Part shown: positions 8,545 through 17,903 of the stretch, in pieces
How positions within the stretch are numbered: position 1 is the stretch's first letter
Layout of the letters: every line of letters starts with the position of its first letter
Assembly: GCA_963771005.1 (NCBI GenBank)
Contig: CAVYRO010000002.1
Location: forward strand, 682,001 to 746,000
Direction: 5' to 3'
Length of the DNA stretch: 64,000 nt
Origin: DASQZK01 sp963771005
Lineage (GTDB): Bacteria; Bacteroidota; Bacteroidia; Bacteroidales; GCA-2748055
Made by a program: the position numbers and the translations under genes
The notes under the pieces: model-generated
The model's input: only the letters and a program-made list of their open reading frames with translations
Told to the model about the DNA's origin: nothing
The model's database searches: none

Positions 8545-10117
8545 GTAACTATTCAGGTTCCAAACCTAATTTAAAATTAAATTCAAATAAAATTGGGTAG
8601 TTATCAACAATTTCTGGCTTGTTTTTCTTCATTTTCTGGAAATCAGTCACTTTATTAACTATTGTTTGTTACTAATTAACAAGTTCCAGTCTATAATACA
8701 TTGTAATTCAGTTATGTTAATTTCCTTTGTACAAAAACAAGGATGTTGACTAACGATCAAAAACGGATAGCAGAACTTGAAAAAGAGAATAGTTTTTTAA
8801 AGGCCGAAGTATCTTCATTAAAAATACTGATGCAACAATTGCTTGAAGAAATCGAGCGTCTGAAGCATCCCAAAAACAGCAGCAACAGTTCCATGCCTCC
8901 CTCAAAGGATGAGAACAGGCCTTTAAAGACAAAGAGCCTGCGCAAGTCCTCCGGGAAAAAGCCAGGCGGACAGGACGGTCATCAAGGGAATAATCTTAAA
9001 ATGACAGAACATCCTGATCAAATCATCGAACACAAGCCGACAGTTTGCTTTCATTATGGTAATGACCTCTCGCATGCAAAAGCAGATCTTGTCAAGAGGC
9101 GCCAGGTGGTTGACATTCCTCCGATCATCCCTCAATATACCGAACACAGGGTGTTTCGAAGTGTTTGTACTTGCGGTCACGTTACTGAATCTGCCTTTCC
9201 GGCTGGAATAAATGCACCAATCAGTTATGGTCCTAATATAGAGGCCACCATTGCCTATTTGCATACCCGCCAATATATCCCATTCGAAAGAATGAGCGAG
9301 TACTTTCATGATGTGTGTAACCTGCCGGTAAGCCAGGGAGCTATTTGTGATATGCTGGAACGTTTTACTCAAAAAGCTTTGCCTGCCTGGCAGAATATAG
9401 CCAAAAAAGTTCAAGGCAGTAACGTTGTCGGTTCTGATGAAACAGGCGCCAAACTCAATGGAAAAAAAGGGTGGTTCTGGACATGGCAAAGCGATAAGGC
9501 CACATTTATTACTTATTCAGGAAACCGTGGAACAGACACTATTAATACAAATTTTGAAAAGGGTTTTACAGATGCAGTGTTGGTGCATGATTGCTGGAAA
9601 AGCCATTTTGAGACTAAAGTTAAAACCCATCAAATTTGCATTGCTCATCTTTTAAGGGAACTTACCTTTTTTGAAGAACGTTATTTATCACCATGGTCTT
9701 CCCAGTTCAAAGAACTATTATATGGTGCCCTGGAATTGAAAAACAATTTATCTCCGCCTCAATATTTCTACCCATTACATCAAAGAACTGAACTTGAACG
9801 AACCCTTAGGGTCTTATTACAAACCGAAATCCCCAAACGAATGAAGGAGGTGGTTACTTTTCAGAAACGAATGAACAAGTACAAAGACTATTTATTTACT
9901 TTCCTTTACTATCCTGAAGTCCCGCCAGATAATAATGCCTCAGAAAGAGCGATCCGCAATATCAAGGTTAAACAAAAAGTCTCCGGACAATTTAAATCCC
10001 AACGCGGTGCTGAAATCTACGCCATTATCAGGTCCATAACGGACACCTGCATTAAAAATAGCCAGAATGTTTTGTCCGCCTTTCATACTATTGCTAAATT
10101 AGTACCTGAATAGTTAC
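8545..10117 (+). mobile_element. IS66-family element, ISBst12-like (single transposase)
   Basis: A 1573-bp element with inverted ends gtaactattcaggt (8545-8558) and acctgaatagttac (10104-10117). It is flanked by the 8-bp direct repeat aataaatc (8537-8544 and 10118-10125), the duplication length expected for IS66. It abuts the right target repeat of the DUF772-type element. The left 200 bp before the gene is non-coding. There is no tnpA or tnpB, which defines the ISBst12-type branch. It now separates the fucosidase gene from its former upstream region. Confidence 0.92.
8743..10113 (+). CDS. IS66-family transposase (ISBst12 type)
   Basis: A 456-aa intact transposase. An N-terminal coiled coil (about residues 1-45) precedes the NSSNSSMPPSKD linker typical of this branch and a region with a Cys-containing element (CTCGH). 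The DDE core has Asp in GSDETGAKLNGKKGW, Asp in VLVHDCWKSHFE, and Glu in ASERAIRNIKVKQKVSGQF. It should mobilise the element on its own. The ATG at 8743 lies about 200 bp inside the left end, and the stop is 4 bp before the right end. Confidence 0.93.
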   Translation: MLTNDQKRIAELEKENSFLKAEVSSLKILMQQLLEEIERLKHPKNSSNSSMPPSKDENRPLKTKSLRKSSGKKPGGQDGHQGNNLKMTEHPDQIIEHKPTVCFHYGNDLSHAKADLVKRRQVVDIPPIIPQYTEHRVFRSVCTCGHVTESAFPAGINAPISYGPNIEATIAYLHTRQYIPFERMSEYFHDVCNLPVSQGAICDMLERFTQKALPAWQNIAKKVQGSNVVGSDETGAKLNGKKGWFWTWQSDKATFITYSGNRGTDTINTNFEKGFTDAVLVHDCWKSHFETKVKTHQICIAHLLRELTFFEERYLSPWSSQFKELLYGALELKNNLSPPQYFYPLHQRTELERTLRVLLQTEIPKRMKEVVTFQKRMNKYKDYLFTFLYYPEVPPDNNASERAIRNIKVKQKVSGQFKSQRGAEIYAIIRSITDTCIKNSQNVLSAFHTIAKLVPE

Positions 10118-10131
10118 AATAAATCAAAAAG

Positions 10132-11571
10132 ATGAAAAATACATTAATGATCCTAATCTGCCTGACAATAACTTTCCAGGGATTTACGCAAAATAAAGAT
10201 GAGATGCTTAAGGAATGGGTAAAAATGAATACATCCAAAACAGACCTTTACAAAGAATATAATGATTTAAAATTTGGGATGTTTATTCACTGGGGTGCAT
10301 ATTCCACACTTGGAGGAACCTGGAAAGGCAAACAGATTCCCGGTCTGGGAGAATGGATTATGTATCACGCTCAGATTCCCCGTGAAGAATATAAGCAGGT
10401 CTGTAAGAGTTTTAATCCTACCGGATTTAATGCCGATGAATGGGTTAAGCTGGCAAAGGAGGCAGGAATGAAATACATTATTGCAATGACCAAGCATCAC
10501 GAAGGTTTTTCGATGTATCATTCAAAAGTTACACGCTTTAATATTTATGATTACACGCCTTTTAAACGTGATCCAATTGAAGAGATATACCAAGCCTGTC
10601 AGAAATATGGAATTCGTTTGGGCCTCTACTATTCCCATTCTATTGATTGGATGGACGGAGGTGATGCCGGTCAAGCCCAATATAAAAAAATTGATCCGAA
10701 TTTTATTAATAATTATGCTACAAACAATTTTGATCCGGCACCTGTTTCATATGAAAATTATATTGAGAAGAAAGCAAAACCCCAAATGCGTGAGATTTTG
10801 AAAAAGTTTCCAAACCTTGTTGAAATCTGGTATGATTATCCAAATCAAATGAATTTTCAGCAAAGTTTTGATTTTTACAAACTGGCGTATGATATTCAGC
10901 CTAAATGTTTAATAAATAAACGTGTAGGAAACGGTCTTGGGGATATTCTGACTGCAGGGGATAATGAAATTCCTTCTGAAAACAGAAGCGAAAAAAAACC
11001 ATTTGAGACTCCAGGCACTCTTAATGATACATGGGGTTATAAGAGTTATGACCACAACTGGAAATCACCTAAAGAAATGCTTTTCTGGATTGCTGAAATA
11101 GCGAGCAAAGGGGGCAACTACCTCCTGAATGTTGGCCCTGATGGCAATGGCATTATTCCGGAAGAAAGTGTGAAAATACTGAAAGGAATTGGAACGTGGA
11201 TGAAAGTAAACGGGGAAGCTATCTATGGAACAAGTAAATGGACAACAGTAAAAGAGGGGCCAACAAAAATCGATATGAAAAGTACCGAATACAGGGCCAA
11301 AAATAAATTTGATTTTACTTTCACGCCTGAAGATTTTTGGTTCACGGCTAAAGATAACTCTGTGTATGTAATTTCTCTGACAACTCCGACCAATGAAACG
11401 GTTAGGGTAAAATCTCTTTTTGGTTGCCACCAAAAAATTAAAAGCATTGAATTATTAGGGAATAAGGGATTAATAAATTGGAAAGCAAGTGGTGACAAAG
11501 TTGATATTACACTTCCGAAAAATAAAAAAGATAATCAAATCGGCTTTGTATTAAGGGTAGAATTAATTTAG
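10132..11571 (+). CDS. Alpha-L-fucosidase, GH29 family, secreted
   Basis: A 479-aa glycoside hydrolase family 29 enzyme. It has a signal peptide (about residues 1-19), then a catalytic barrel from about 35 to 365 with FGMFIHWGAYS, MTKHHEGFSMY and GLYYSHSIDW. The likely nucleophile is Asp235 in EIWYDYP. A C-terminal beta domain follows. It removes alpha-L-fucose from glycans in the periplasm or outside. An IS66 element ends 14 bp upstream of the start, so its original promoter is probably displaced. The last base of the TAG stop (11571) is the first base of the next IS, so the original C-terminus may have been slightly longer. It is convergent with the beta-helix gene at 18365. Confidence 0.92.
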   Translation: MKNTLMILICLTITFQGFTQNKDEMLKEWVKMNTSKTDLYKEYNDLKFGMFIHWGAYSTLGGTWKGKQIPGLGEWIMYHAQIPREEYKQVCKSFNPTGFNADEWVKLAKEAGMKYIIAMTKHHEGFSMYHSKVTRFNIYDYTPFKRDPIEEIYQACQKYGIRLGLYYSHSIDWMDGGDAGQAQYKKIDPNFINNYATNNFDPAPVSYENYIEKKAKPQMREILKKFPNLVEIWYDYPNQMNFQQSFDFYKLAYDIQPKCLINKRVGNGLGDILTAGDNEIPSENRSEKKPFETPGTLNDTWGYKSYDHNWKSPKEMLFWIAEIASKGGNYLLNVGPDGNGIIPEESVKILKGIGTWMKVNGEAIYGTSKWTTVKEGPTKIDMKSTEYRAKNKFDFTFTPEDFWFTAKDNSVYVISLTTPTNETVRVKSLFGCHQKIKSIELLGNKGLINWKASGDKVDITLPKNKKDNQIGFVLRVELI

Positions 11572-12451
11572 GGTTTGCTGAAAAAGTATTTTTTTGTTCA
11601 CACAATGTTGATAATCAATCTAATAAGTTAATAACTGTTGAGGTTTAAATTAGTAAAAATGCAAGTAAAAACATAGATTGTAATCAAAAAGCTTGCATTA
11701 TGGTACGATAAATTTCAGAAAAGCAGTTATCCATCGAGGAGTTCAAAACTCCTTTTCAGACAAAGTTGCCTCCGGATAATCGTTGGGTAAAACTGAGTCA
11801 GGTTGTTCCCTGGGATAAGTTTGCCTCTGCCTATATGACGATGATGAATAATGATTTTGGACGTCCGGGAGTATCTCCTCGTATTGTATTGGGAGCTCTG
11901 ATTATCAAACATTTGGAGAAGCTGGAAGACCGGAGTGTTATCCTGGCTATCCAGGAAAATATTTACATGCAGTATTTTGTGGGGCTGAAAGAATTTACCA
12001 TTGATCCGGTTTTTGATCCCTCATTATTTGTTGAAATCCGAAAAAGAGTTGGGCATAAATTTTTTGATTCACTCAATAGGGATCTGATCCGGTCGGTAAG
12101 TGAAAAGAAGGATAACAAGTATAACAAGAAGAAGAAAGAAAACGATGATAATGAACCGGACAATAAGGGAAAGATGCAAGCCGATGCCACTGTAGCAGAT
12201 CAATATATTACCTATCCCACCGACAATGGGATTTTGAATGAGAGCAGGAAGAAATGTGAAAAGCTGATCGATAAACTATATGAAGCAGGTGAAAAACAAG
12301 GGGTTAAGCCCCGGACCTATCGCCGGACCATAGCGACCCACCGGAAGATGACCAGAAAGCTACTGGAAAGTGTAAACCGAGATCTTAACCACATATACCG
12401 AATGCTGGATGTGTTTGAAAAAAGTGGGGACCGCTTTCCCCTGTCTCATGC

Positions 12452-12612
12452 TTTTAACGTGGGTTAGAACCATACCCACCTATGGGTAAAAAACGTTACC
12501 ACAAAAATATTATCAACTTTAGGGGGTTTGAAAACGAATACTCATGCCCCGTACATTTACCTGCCATCATTGTGGAAAGTTTTTTCCATGCAATCCCCGA
12601 ATAAAGAAACAG
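12452..12612 (+). mobile_element. Remnant of an IS21-like element terminus with zinc-finger gene start
   Basis: 161 bp that replace about 90 bp of the host element. It begins ttttaacgtggg, like the termini of the element at 32641-36913 read from its right end. It has the same kind of internal block (ggtaaaaaacgttaccac here, ggtaaaaaacggtaccac there). From 12544 it encodes 23 residues, MPRTFTCHHCGKFFPCNPRI and on, clearly homologous to the start of the zinc-finger-like protein at 36200-36712. The rest of the element is deleted at 12612. No target duplication can be checked because the other end is gone. Confidence 0.75.
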
Positions 12613-12792
12613 ATTTACCAGCCTCATGTTCGCCCCATCCCGAGAGGTAAGATAAAGTCTCAAATTGAATTTGGGGCAAAGCTGGGGGTGAGTCTGGATG
12701 ATGGTTTTGCCAGAATTAACACCTTTAGCTGGGATGCCTACCATGAGGCGGGGGACTTGATCAAACGTATCCGCCCCAGCAACTACGTGTTT

Positions 12793-14388
12793 CTAAATTA
12801 AGCTTTTGTCTATAAATTGCGGCAAAAGTTCTTTGAAATTGCCGGCGGGTGTGGTGTGGATGTTTTCCATGACGTACTTCAGCCACTTCTGAGGGGGGAT
12901 GTCATGCTTTAAGCAGGTCCCAAAGAAGCTGTAGAACATGGCAATATTACCTGCTGCATCATGGGATCCGGCGAACAAAAAATTTTTCCGACCGAGTGCC
13001 AGGGGTCGTATGGAGTTTTCGATTAAATTGCTGTCGATCTCCAGCATTCCGTTTGTCAGATAGTTCTGCAGGCTGGTCCACCGGTTACTGCAATATTCGA
13101 AGGCTTTCCCGATAGGGCTTCTCGGAGTGGTAATGCCCTTGTGTTTATAAATATAAGCACCTATTTCATTGATAACGGGCAGCGACTTTTCCAGACGAAG
13201 CGCATACCTCTGGTCGTGTGTCAGATTTTGGTCCCGGGCAATGTCCTCAATGGCATAAAGCAGTTGGATGAGTTTTAACACGTGGGTAGCATGCACATTG
13301 TCATTATCTTGCGATTTTTCAAAATACCGCCTGGCATGTGCCCAACAGGATAAATGAACCAGATCCTTTTTCTGTGCCAGGTAGGTGTAGCCGGAGTAGC
13401 CGTCGGTTTGTACAAATCCGCAAAACGAGTCCAGATCATCAATCGGCCCCTTCGTAGAACGGCTTTTATAATATTCGAACAAGACACTTTTTGACAATGG
13501 GGCATACCTGACCCACATGTAGCCCTGGTGACATGTTCCCTTTTTGTTGCGATCCTGAACCTTTATTGGCGATTCATCAACCATTTGATAGATTTCCCTG
13601 AAAACATGCATCCGGTGTATCGCATATAAGGGGCGTATCAGATCTGCACCGAGTTTTATCCAAGATTCCAGGGTGGAATCCGGGATGGTCATCCCCAGCT
13701 GGATAAGCATCTGGCGCGTTCGGTAAATCGGTAGGTGATACAGGTATTTATTGGCAAAGATCATTGCCAACAAAGCGGCACTGGCAATGCACTTATGCAA
13801 AGGCCTGTTCAGGGAGGCGATCACCTGTTTTTGATTGGCCTTGTCGTCCTCTTTGGTAATGTACTTATTCCGGATATAACGGTTAATGTGTAGCTTTGCT
13901 TCAGTATAATCCAGCTCTTCTGTAATTTCCTGACCGATGCAAATCATGCCTGTAGTATCTTCCTCAGGCTCCATAATGATCTCATTAACTGGAAGATGAG
14001 TAGGCAATTGCATGCGACCCGGGTGCTGCTTTTTCGTCTTTTTACGCTCGTATTCCACACGGATCTTTTCCTGCTCCGCCTTAACAGAAGCCTCAATTTC
14101 AATAACTTGAGGTTCAAAATCAATGGCTAACTGACCAGGGTGGGTTTGGGGAATAAATCGCTCACGTTTGGAACCAAATATCAAACGGCGCATCTGGTCG
14201 TTCATAAAAGACAGGTATTCAACATCTCCGGTGAGCTTCACGATAACAGATTCTTTCTCGGAGATAACAGATTCTTTCTCGGAAAGAGCAGCTTCTTTGA
14301 CGGTCAATTTCGCCTCCAAAACAGCTATTCTGGCTTCCAATTCAGCAGCAATTTGCGCGTGAGAAAGTTCCTGTTTTTCCATACGCAA
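12793..14388 (-). CDS. tnpC: IS66 transposase TnpC
   Basis: A 531-aa IS66 transposase. The N-terminus (about residues 1-75) is a coiled coil with a short heptad-like tandem repeat (SEKESVI twice, a 21-bp DNA repeat near 14245-14287). The catalytic part has Asp in MVDESPIKV, Asp in VQTDGYSGYTY and Glu in LIENSIRPLALGRKN, with the conserved FAGSHDAA after it. Cys-rich CWAHARRYF is also typical. It is the intact counterpart of the broken tnpC of IS66-C. It is the last gene of the tnpABC operon. Confidence 0.93.
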   Translation of the reverse strand: MRMEKQELSHAQIAAELEARIAVLEAKLTVKEAALSEKESVISEKESVIVKLTGDVEYLSFMNDQMRRLIFGSKRERFIPQTHPGQLAIDFEPQVIEIEASVKAEQEKIRVEYERKKTKKQHPGRMQLPTHLPVNEIIMEPEEDTTGMICIGQEITEELDYTEAKLHINRYIRNKYITKEDDKANQKQVIASLNRPLHKCIASAALLAMIFANKYLYHLPIYRTRQMLIQLGMTIPDSTLESWIKLGADLIRPLYAIHRMHVFREIYQMVDESPIKVQDRNKKGTCHQGYMWVRYAPLSKSVLFEYYKSRSTKGPIDDLDSFCGFVQTDGYSGYTYLAQKKDLVHLSCWAHARRYFEKSQDNDNVHATHVLKLIQLLYAIEDIARDQNLTHDQRYALRLEKSLPVINEIGAYIYKHKGITTPRSPIGKAFEYCSNRWTSLQNYLTNGMLEIDSNLIENSIRPLALGRKNFLFAGSHDAAGNIAMFYSFFGTCLKHDIPPQKWLKYVMENIHTTPAGNFKELLPQFIDKSLI

Positions 14389-14444
14389 ATATAAGTTTAT
14401 TTATCTGATATACAAATATATATGAGAGTTTTTTTGAAAAATAA

Positions 14445-14795
14445 TCAAGCTATTTTAAACCTTTTTTTTCGTGTCATATCCTTGAACGAGAGACCTTCCA
14501 GAAGCATCATTAATTCTTCCCTGGTAATCAGCCTGGAAGGAGCAGTACGGCTTTGTTCACCCATTGAATAGCGTCCGCGTTCAAGCCGTTTATAAAACAG
14601 GGCAAAACCATCCCCGTCCCAGTAAAGGAGTTTAATATGCGTGCCGGCGCGGTTTATAAAAATGAATACGGATCCCCCAACCGGATTCTGTTTTAAAATA
14701 TTGCGTACAATACCGGCAAGTCCATCAAACCCATTTCGCATATCAACAGGCGTGCAACACAGGAAGTATTGTAAATTTGCACTTAAGCCCAGCAT
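14445..14795 (-). CDS. tnpB: IS66 accessory protein TnpB
   Basis: A 116-aa IS66 Orf2-like protein. The signature PVDMRNGFDGLAGIV (about residues 16-30) and VFIFINRAGTHIKLLYWDGDG (about 43-63) are diagnostic. It is required with TnpA and TnpC for IS66 transposition in studied members, though its exact role is not settled. It lies 3 bp after tnpA and 56 bp before tnpC. Confidence 0.95.
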   Translation of the reverse strand: MLGLSANLQYFLCCTPVDMRNGFDGLAGIVRNILKQNPVGGSVFIFINRAGTHIKLLYWDGDGFALFYKRLERGRYSMGEQSRTAPSRLITREELMMLLEGLSFKDMTRKKRFKIA

Positions 14796-14798
14796 CGC

Positions 14799-15092
14799 TT
14801 AATAGATTTTTAAGCACATGCCATTGGGAAAGGTCAGTGTGATTTGCGGAGTTAACGTTTGCAGCTCCGGTGCTCTTGAATGGTGATTAGTGGAATCAAA
14901 GGAACTAAGATCGATAAATTTTAGATTTGTGTTTTTCCCGGCTTCTTGTGCCTGGAATTTTCTGATCCAATATTGCAGCTTAAATTGAGTAATTCCGGCT
15001 TGTTTTGCATAATTTGCAACTGTCTGTCCGCTCTCACGCTGGCGGGTTACATGCTCAAGCATTTCCTGGGATAAATCTTTTCTGTGCGCCAT
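14799..15092 (-). CDS. tnpA: IS66 accessory protein TnpA
   Basis: A 97-aa first gene of the IS66 operon. It has a helix-turn-helix-like N-terminus (residues about 5-45, ESGQTVANYAKQAGITQFKL) followed by YWIRKFQ, and ends in ITLTFPNGMCLKI, the usual TnpA tail. Probably DNA-binding. The start is 69 bp inside the right end of the element. Confidence 0.92.
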   Translation of the reverse strand: MAHRKDLSQEMLEHVTRQRESGQTVANYAKQAGITQFKLQYWIRKFQAQEAGKNTNLKFIDLSSFDSTNHHSRAPELQTLTPQITLTFPNGMCLKIY

Positions 15093-15448
15093 GATCTTTT
15101 TTACCGGCTAAGTTAGCCGTTGAGATCATGGAACAAAAGATGGGTTTGCTGGGGCGGATACGATCAAACAGGTTGAAGCCTTTAAAGAGCTGCACGGGCA
15201 TTATCCGGAGTTGGTGCAGGTAGATGAAATCTATGCCACACGTGAAAACAGGAACTGGCTGAAAGAAAGAGGGATAAGGATCACAGCGCCACCTCTGGGC
15301 AGAAAGCCGGCAAAGACTGCACAACCATATTATCAGAAAAGGAAAGGGCGTAAAGAAGCGGCAGAAAGAAAGAAAGAAATGTAAGCCTTCGGCCTCCCCC
15401 GTCTTGTCCAGGATTTGATTGGTGAGTATTTTTCAACCTCAAAAACTA

Positions 15449-15799
15449 ATGGATAAAGCGTCAAGATTTTCAGAATTGATAAGGCAGCAGCAGGAATCGG
15501 GTCTAACGATAAAAGATTTCTGTTTCAATCAGGGCATTGCTCTGTCAACATTTCATTATTGGCACAAAAAGTTCCGCAGGCACAATTCAGAAAAAGGATT
15601 TATTCCCCTAATCGTAAAATCAGCGGATGCGGATCTGCCTTCAAAATATCGAAAAGGTTCCCGGCAAGCGATAGCATCCCATGGATCAGAAGAGGATATG
15701 ACTTTATTAGAATTGATCTTTCCTAATGGGATTTTATTGCGGGTAAAAAAAGATCTGGACCTGGAACACCTGCGTGCACTGATACACCTTTACGACTGA
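15449..15799 (+). CDS. tnpA: IS66 accessory protein TnpA (IS66-B)
   Basis: About 116 aa from the ATG at 15449. A longer form from a TTG at 15419 is possible but less likely. The N-terminal helix-turn-helix-like part contains QQQESGLTIKDFCFNQGI and HYWHKKFRR. The end has LELIFPNGILLRV, the TnpA tail. It is separated from tnpB by 4 bp. Confidence 0.9.
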   Translation: MDKASRFSELIRQQQESGLTIKDFCFNQGIALSTFHYWHKKFRRHNSEKGFIPLIVKSADADLPSKYRKGSRQAIASHGSEEDMTLLELIFPNGILLRVKKDLDLEHLRALIHLYD

Positions 15800-15803
15800 G
15801 GGT

Positions 15804-16163
15804 ATGTTCCACTTGCATAAATCCCTTCAGTATTACCTGTACCCAGCCCCGGTGGACATGCGAAAAAGTTTTTACACCCTTAGCGGTATTGTCACCAATG
15901 CAATGAACCGGGATGTCCGCAATGGGGAGGTTTTCATTTTTGTCAACCGCAACCAGACCATCATGAAAATCCTGCATATGGAATATGCCGGCTTGGTGAT
16001 CTACCATAAAAAACTGGAATCAGGCCGGTTTAAGCTGCCGGTTTTCGATGAAAGCACCACCTCGCTGGTCATCGGTTGGCATGACCTGATCATGATGGTT
16101 GAGAGCGTAAAAGTCCGGCCAAAAAAGCTTCAAAAAAAAGTGTCACTTCAGACCATTTCTTAG
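15804..16163 (+). CDS. tnpB: IS66 accessory protein TnpB (IS66-B)
   Basis: A 119-aa IS66 Orf2-like protein with the signature PVDMRKSFYTLSGIV (about residues 16-30) and VFIFVNRNQTIMKIL. It is intact and follows tnpA by 4 bp. It differs clearly from TnpB of IS66-A, so the two IS66 elements belong to different lineages. Confidence 0.94.
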   Translation: MFHLHKSLQYYLYPAPVDMRKSFYTLSGIVTNAMNRDVRNGEVFIFVNRNQTIMKILHMEYAGLVIYHKKLESGRFKLPVFDESTTSLVIGWHDLIMMVESVKVRPKKLQKKVSLQTIS

Positions 16164-16229
16164 CTCATTTTTCTTGGTAATTTCAGATACTTTGTTTATC
16201 TTCATCCTTGATAAACAAAGGGATACAGC

Positions 16230-17903
16230 GTGAATACGTCAGATCAGGACAGGTTAGTTGAGACACTTTTACAGGAGCGTGATGAGCTGTATCAGGAGCT
16301 TTCTCGCCTGCGAAAAACAGATGACGGAGCCCTGGATAGGGCTGAGAAGAAAAACGAGCGCTATGAGGCTGTAATCAAGGAAAAAGATGATAAGATCAAA
16401 CAGCTTACCGACCAGCTGGCCTGGTATCGCCGGAAGTTCTGGAAAGCTTCAAGTGAAAAGTTTATCCCCCAGGATCCCAATCAACGCCGCATCGACTTTG
16501 ACGGGCTGGATGTACTTCCACAGGAGAAAGCTGTTATGGAATCCGCCGAAAAAGAGATTATCTCCTATGAACGAAAGAAACCGGAGAAACTCAAAAAACA
16601 ACCGGTTCGATTGCCTTTGCCGGATTATCTGCGCCGTGAGAAAGAGGTGATCGAGCCTGAGGGTATCGACCAGAACTGGGTTCGTATTGGAGAAGAAATT
16701 ACGGAAAAGCTTGAGTATAAACCGGGAGAGCTGTATGTCCATCAAATCATCCGCCCGGTATATGTGCTTAAAAAAGAACTTCAGCAGCAAAGGGAAGGGA
16801 CCGGAATTGACATGCAGGAAAAGAATGTAAAAATCGCAGCCCTTCCACTTTTGCCCCTGCCACGAAGTAATGCCGGTGCCAGCTTACTGGCCGAACTGAT
16901 TTTAAGCAAATACCTTTATCACATCCCTTTTCATCGGCAGATTGACATGCTCAGGCAACCGAACTTCTCGCTGCCCGCATCCACGATCAACGGATGGTTC
17001 CAGGGAGGTGCAGACATGGTTCGTGCTATGTATTACAGGCTCCGGGAGTTGGTACTTGCCAGTGATTATATTCAGGTAGACGAGAGTACAGTCCCTGTGA
17101 TAAACAATGAAAAGAAAAGAACAGTGAAAGCCTACCTTTGGGTAGTTCGGGCAGTGATGGAAAACCTGGTGTTTTTTCATTATGATAAAGGGTCACGGGC
17201 CCAGAAAGTGGTTATCGAATTACTGCATAATTACAATGGAGCCGTTCAAACGGATGGTTATGAGGCTTATTCTATCTACGAGAATAAGAAAGGGGTATTG
17301 CTTTTAGGATGCTGGGCACATGCCAGGCGCAAATTTACCGAAGCCTTGAAGGAAGATAAATCCGGGGCCGAATATGCCCTGAACCAAATCGGTATGCTTT
17401 ACAGTGTTGAGACCATGGCAACGGATCAGGATATGGATTATGATCAGCGTGCCGCCTTGCGTGGGAGGTTGGCCTATCCCATCCTTTGTGCCTTTGAAAA
17501 ATGGATCGTCAGTTATTATCCCAAGACCTTGCCTAAAGGAAGGATGAACAAAGCCTTGTCCTATACTTATTCTTTATTCCATCGATTATCAAGGTATCAT
17601 CTTGACGGACGCTACCAGATCGATAACAATGGAATCGAAAATGCCATACGTCCCCTGGCGATCGGAAGGCGCAACTATATGTTTTGTGGTAATCACGATG
17701 CGGCAGAGAACGCTGCCATTATGTACTCACTTATCGGAAGCTGCAAAGCGAATGATGTAGATCCCCGGGAATGGATGACAGATATTCTGACAAGGTTACC
17801 GGAATATAACAATGACTACAGCAAGGACTTGGCAGATCTTTTGCCGCACAACTGGAAGACATGCAAAAAGCTCCGCGAAACTTCAAACATACTCCAACAA
17901 TAA
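16230..17903 (+). CDS. tnpC: IS66 transposase TnpC (IS66-B)
   Basis: A 557-aa intact transposase starting with GTG. An N-terminal coiled coil (about residues 5-70) is followed by WYRRKFWKASSEKFIPQ, the IS66 linker region. The DDE core has Asp in IQVDESTVPV, Asp in VQTDGYEAYSI and Glu in NNGIENAIRPLAIGRRNY, then FCGNHDAAENAA. A Cys in CWAHARRKF is conserved. The start is 66 bp after tnpB. Confidence 0.93.
   Translation: MNTSDQDRLVETLLQERDELYQELSRLRKTDDGALDRAEKKNERYEAVIKEKDDKIKQLTDQLAWYRRKFWKASSEKFIPQDPNQRRIDFDGLDVLPQEKAVMESAEKEIISYERKKPEKLKKQPVRLPLPDYLRREKEVIEPEGIDQNWVRIGEEITEKLEYKPGELYVHQIIRPVYVLKKELQQQREGTGIDMQEKNVKIAALPLLPLPRSNAGASLLAELILSKYLYHIPFHRQIDMLRQPNFSLPASTINGWFQGGADMVRAMYYRLRELVLASDYIQVDESTVPVINNEKKRTVKAYLWVVRAVMENLVFFHYDKGSRAQKVVIELLHNYNGAVQTDGYEAYSIYENKKGVLLLGCWAHARRKFTEALKEDKSGAEYALNQIGMLYSVETMATDQDMDYDQRAALRGRLAYPILCAFEKWIVSYYPKTLPKGRMNKALSYTYSLFHRLSRYHLDGRYQIDNNGIENAIRPLAIGRRNYMFCGNHDAAENAAIMYSLIGSCKANDVDPREWMTDILTRLPEYNNDYSKDLADLLPHNWKTCKKLRETSNILQQ

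Larger units (their letters stand above)
12767..15161 (-). mobile_element. IS66-A, complete IS66-family element (tnpABC)
   Basis: A 2395-bp element. The ends are gtatccgccccagcaa (12767) and ttgctggggcggatac (to 15161), 16-bp inverted repeats. It is flanked by the 8-bp target duplication gatcaaac (12759-12766 and 15162-15169). It carries tnpA, tnpB and tnpC on the minus strand, all intact. It is inserted in the transposase gene of the second DUF772-type element and is nearly identical to IS66-C at 31227-37891. Confidence 0.95.

Noticed and set aside
14245..14287. 21-bp tandem repeat in tnpC as a regulatory repeat
   Set aside because: It simply encodes two heptad-like units of the coiled coil and varies slightly in IS66-C.
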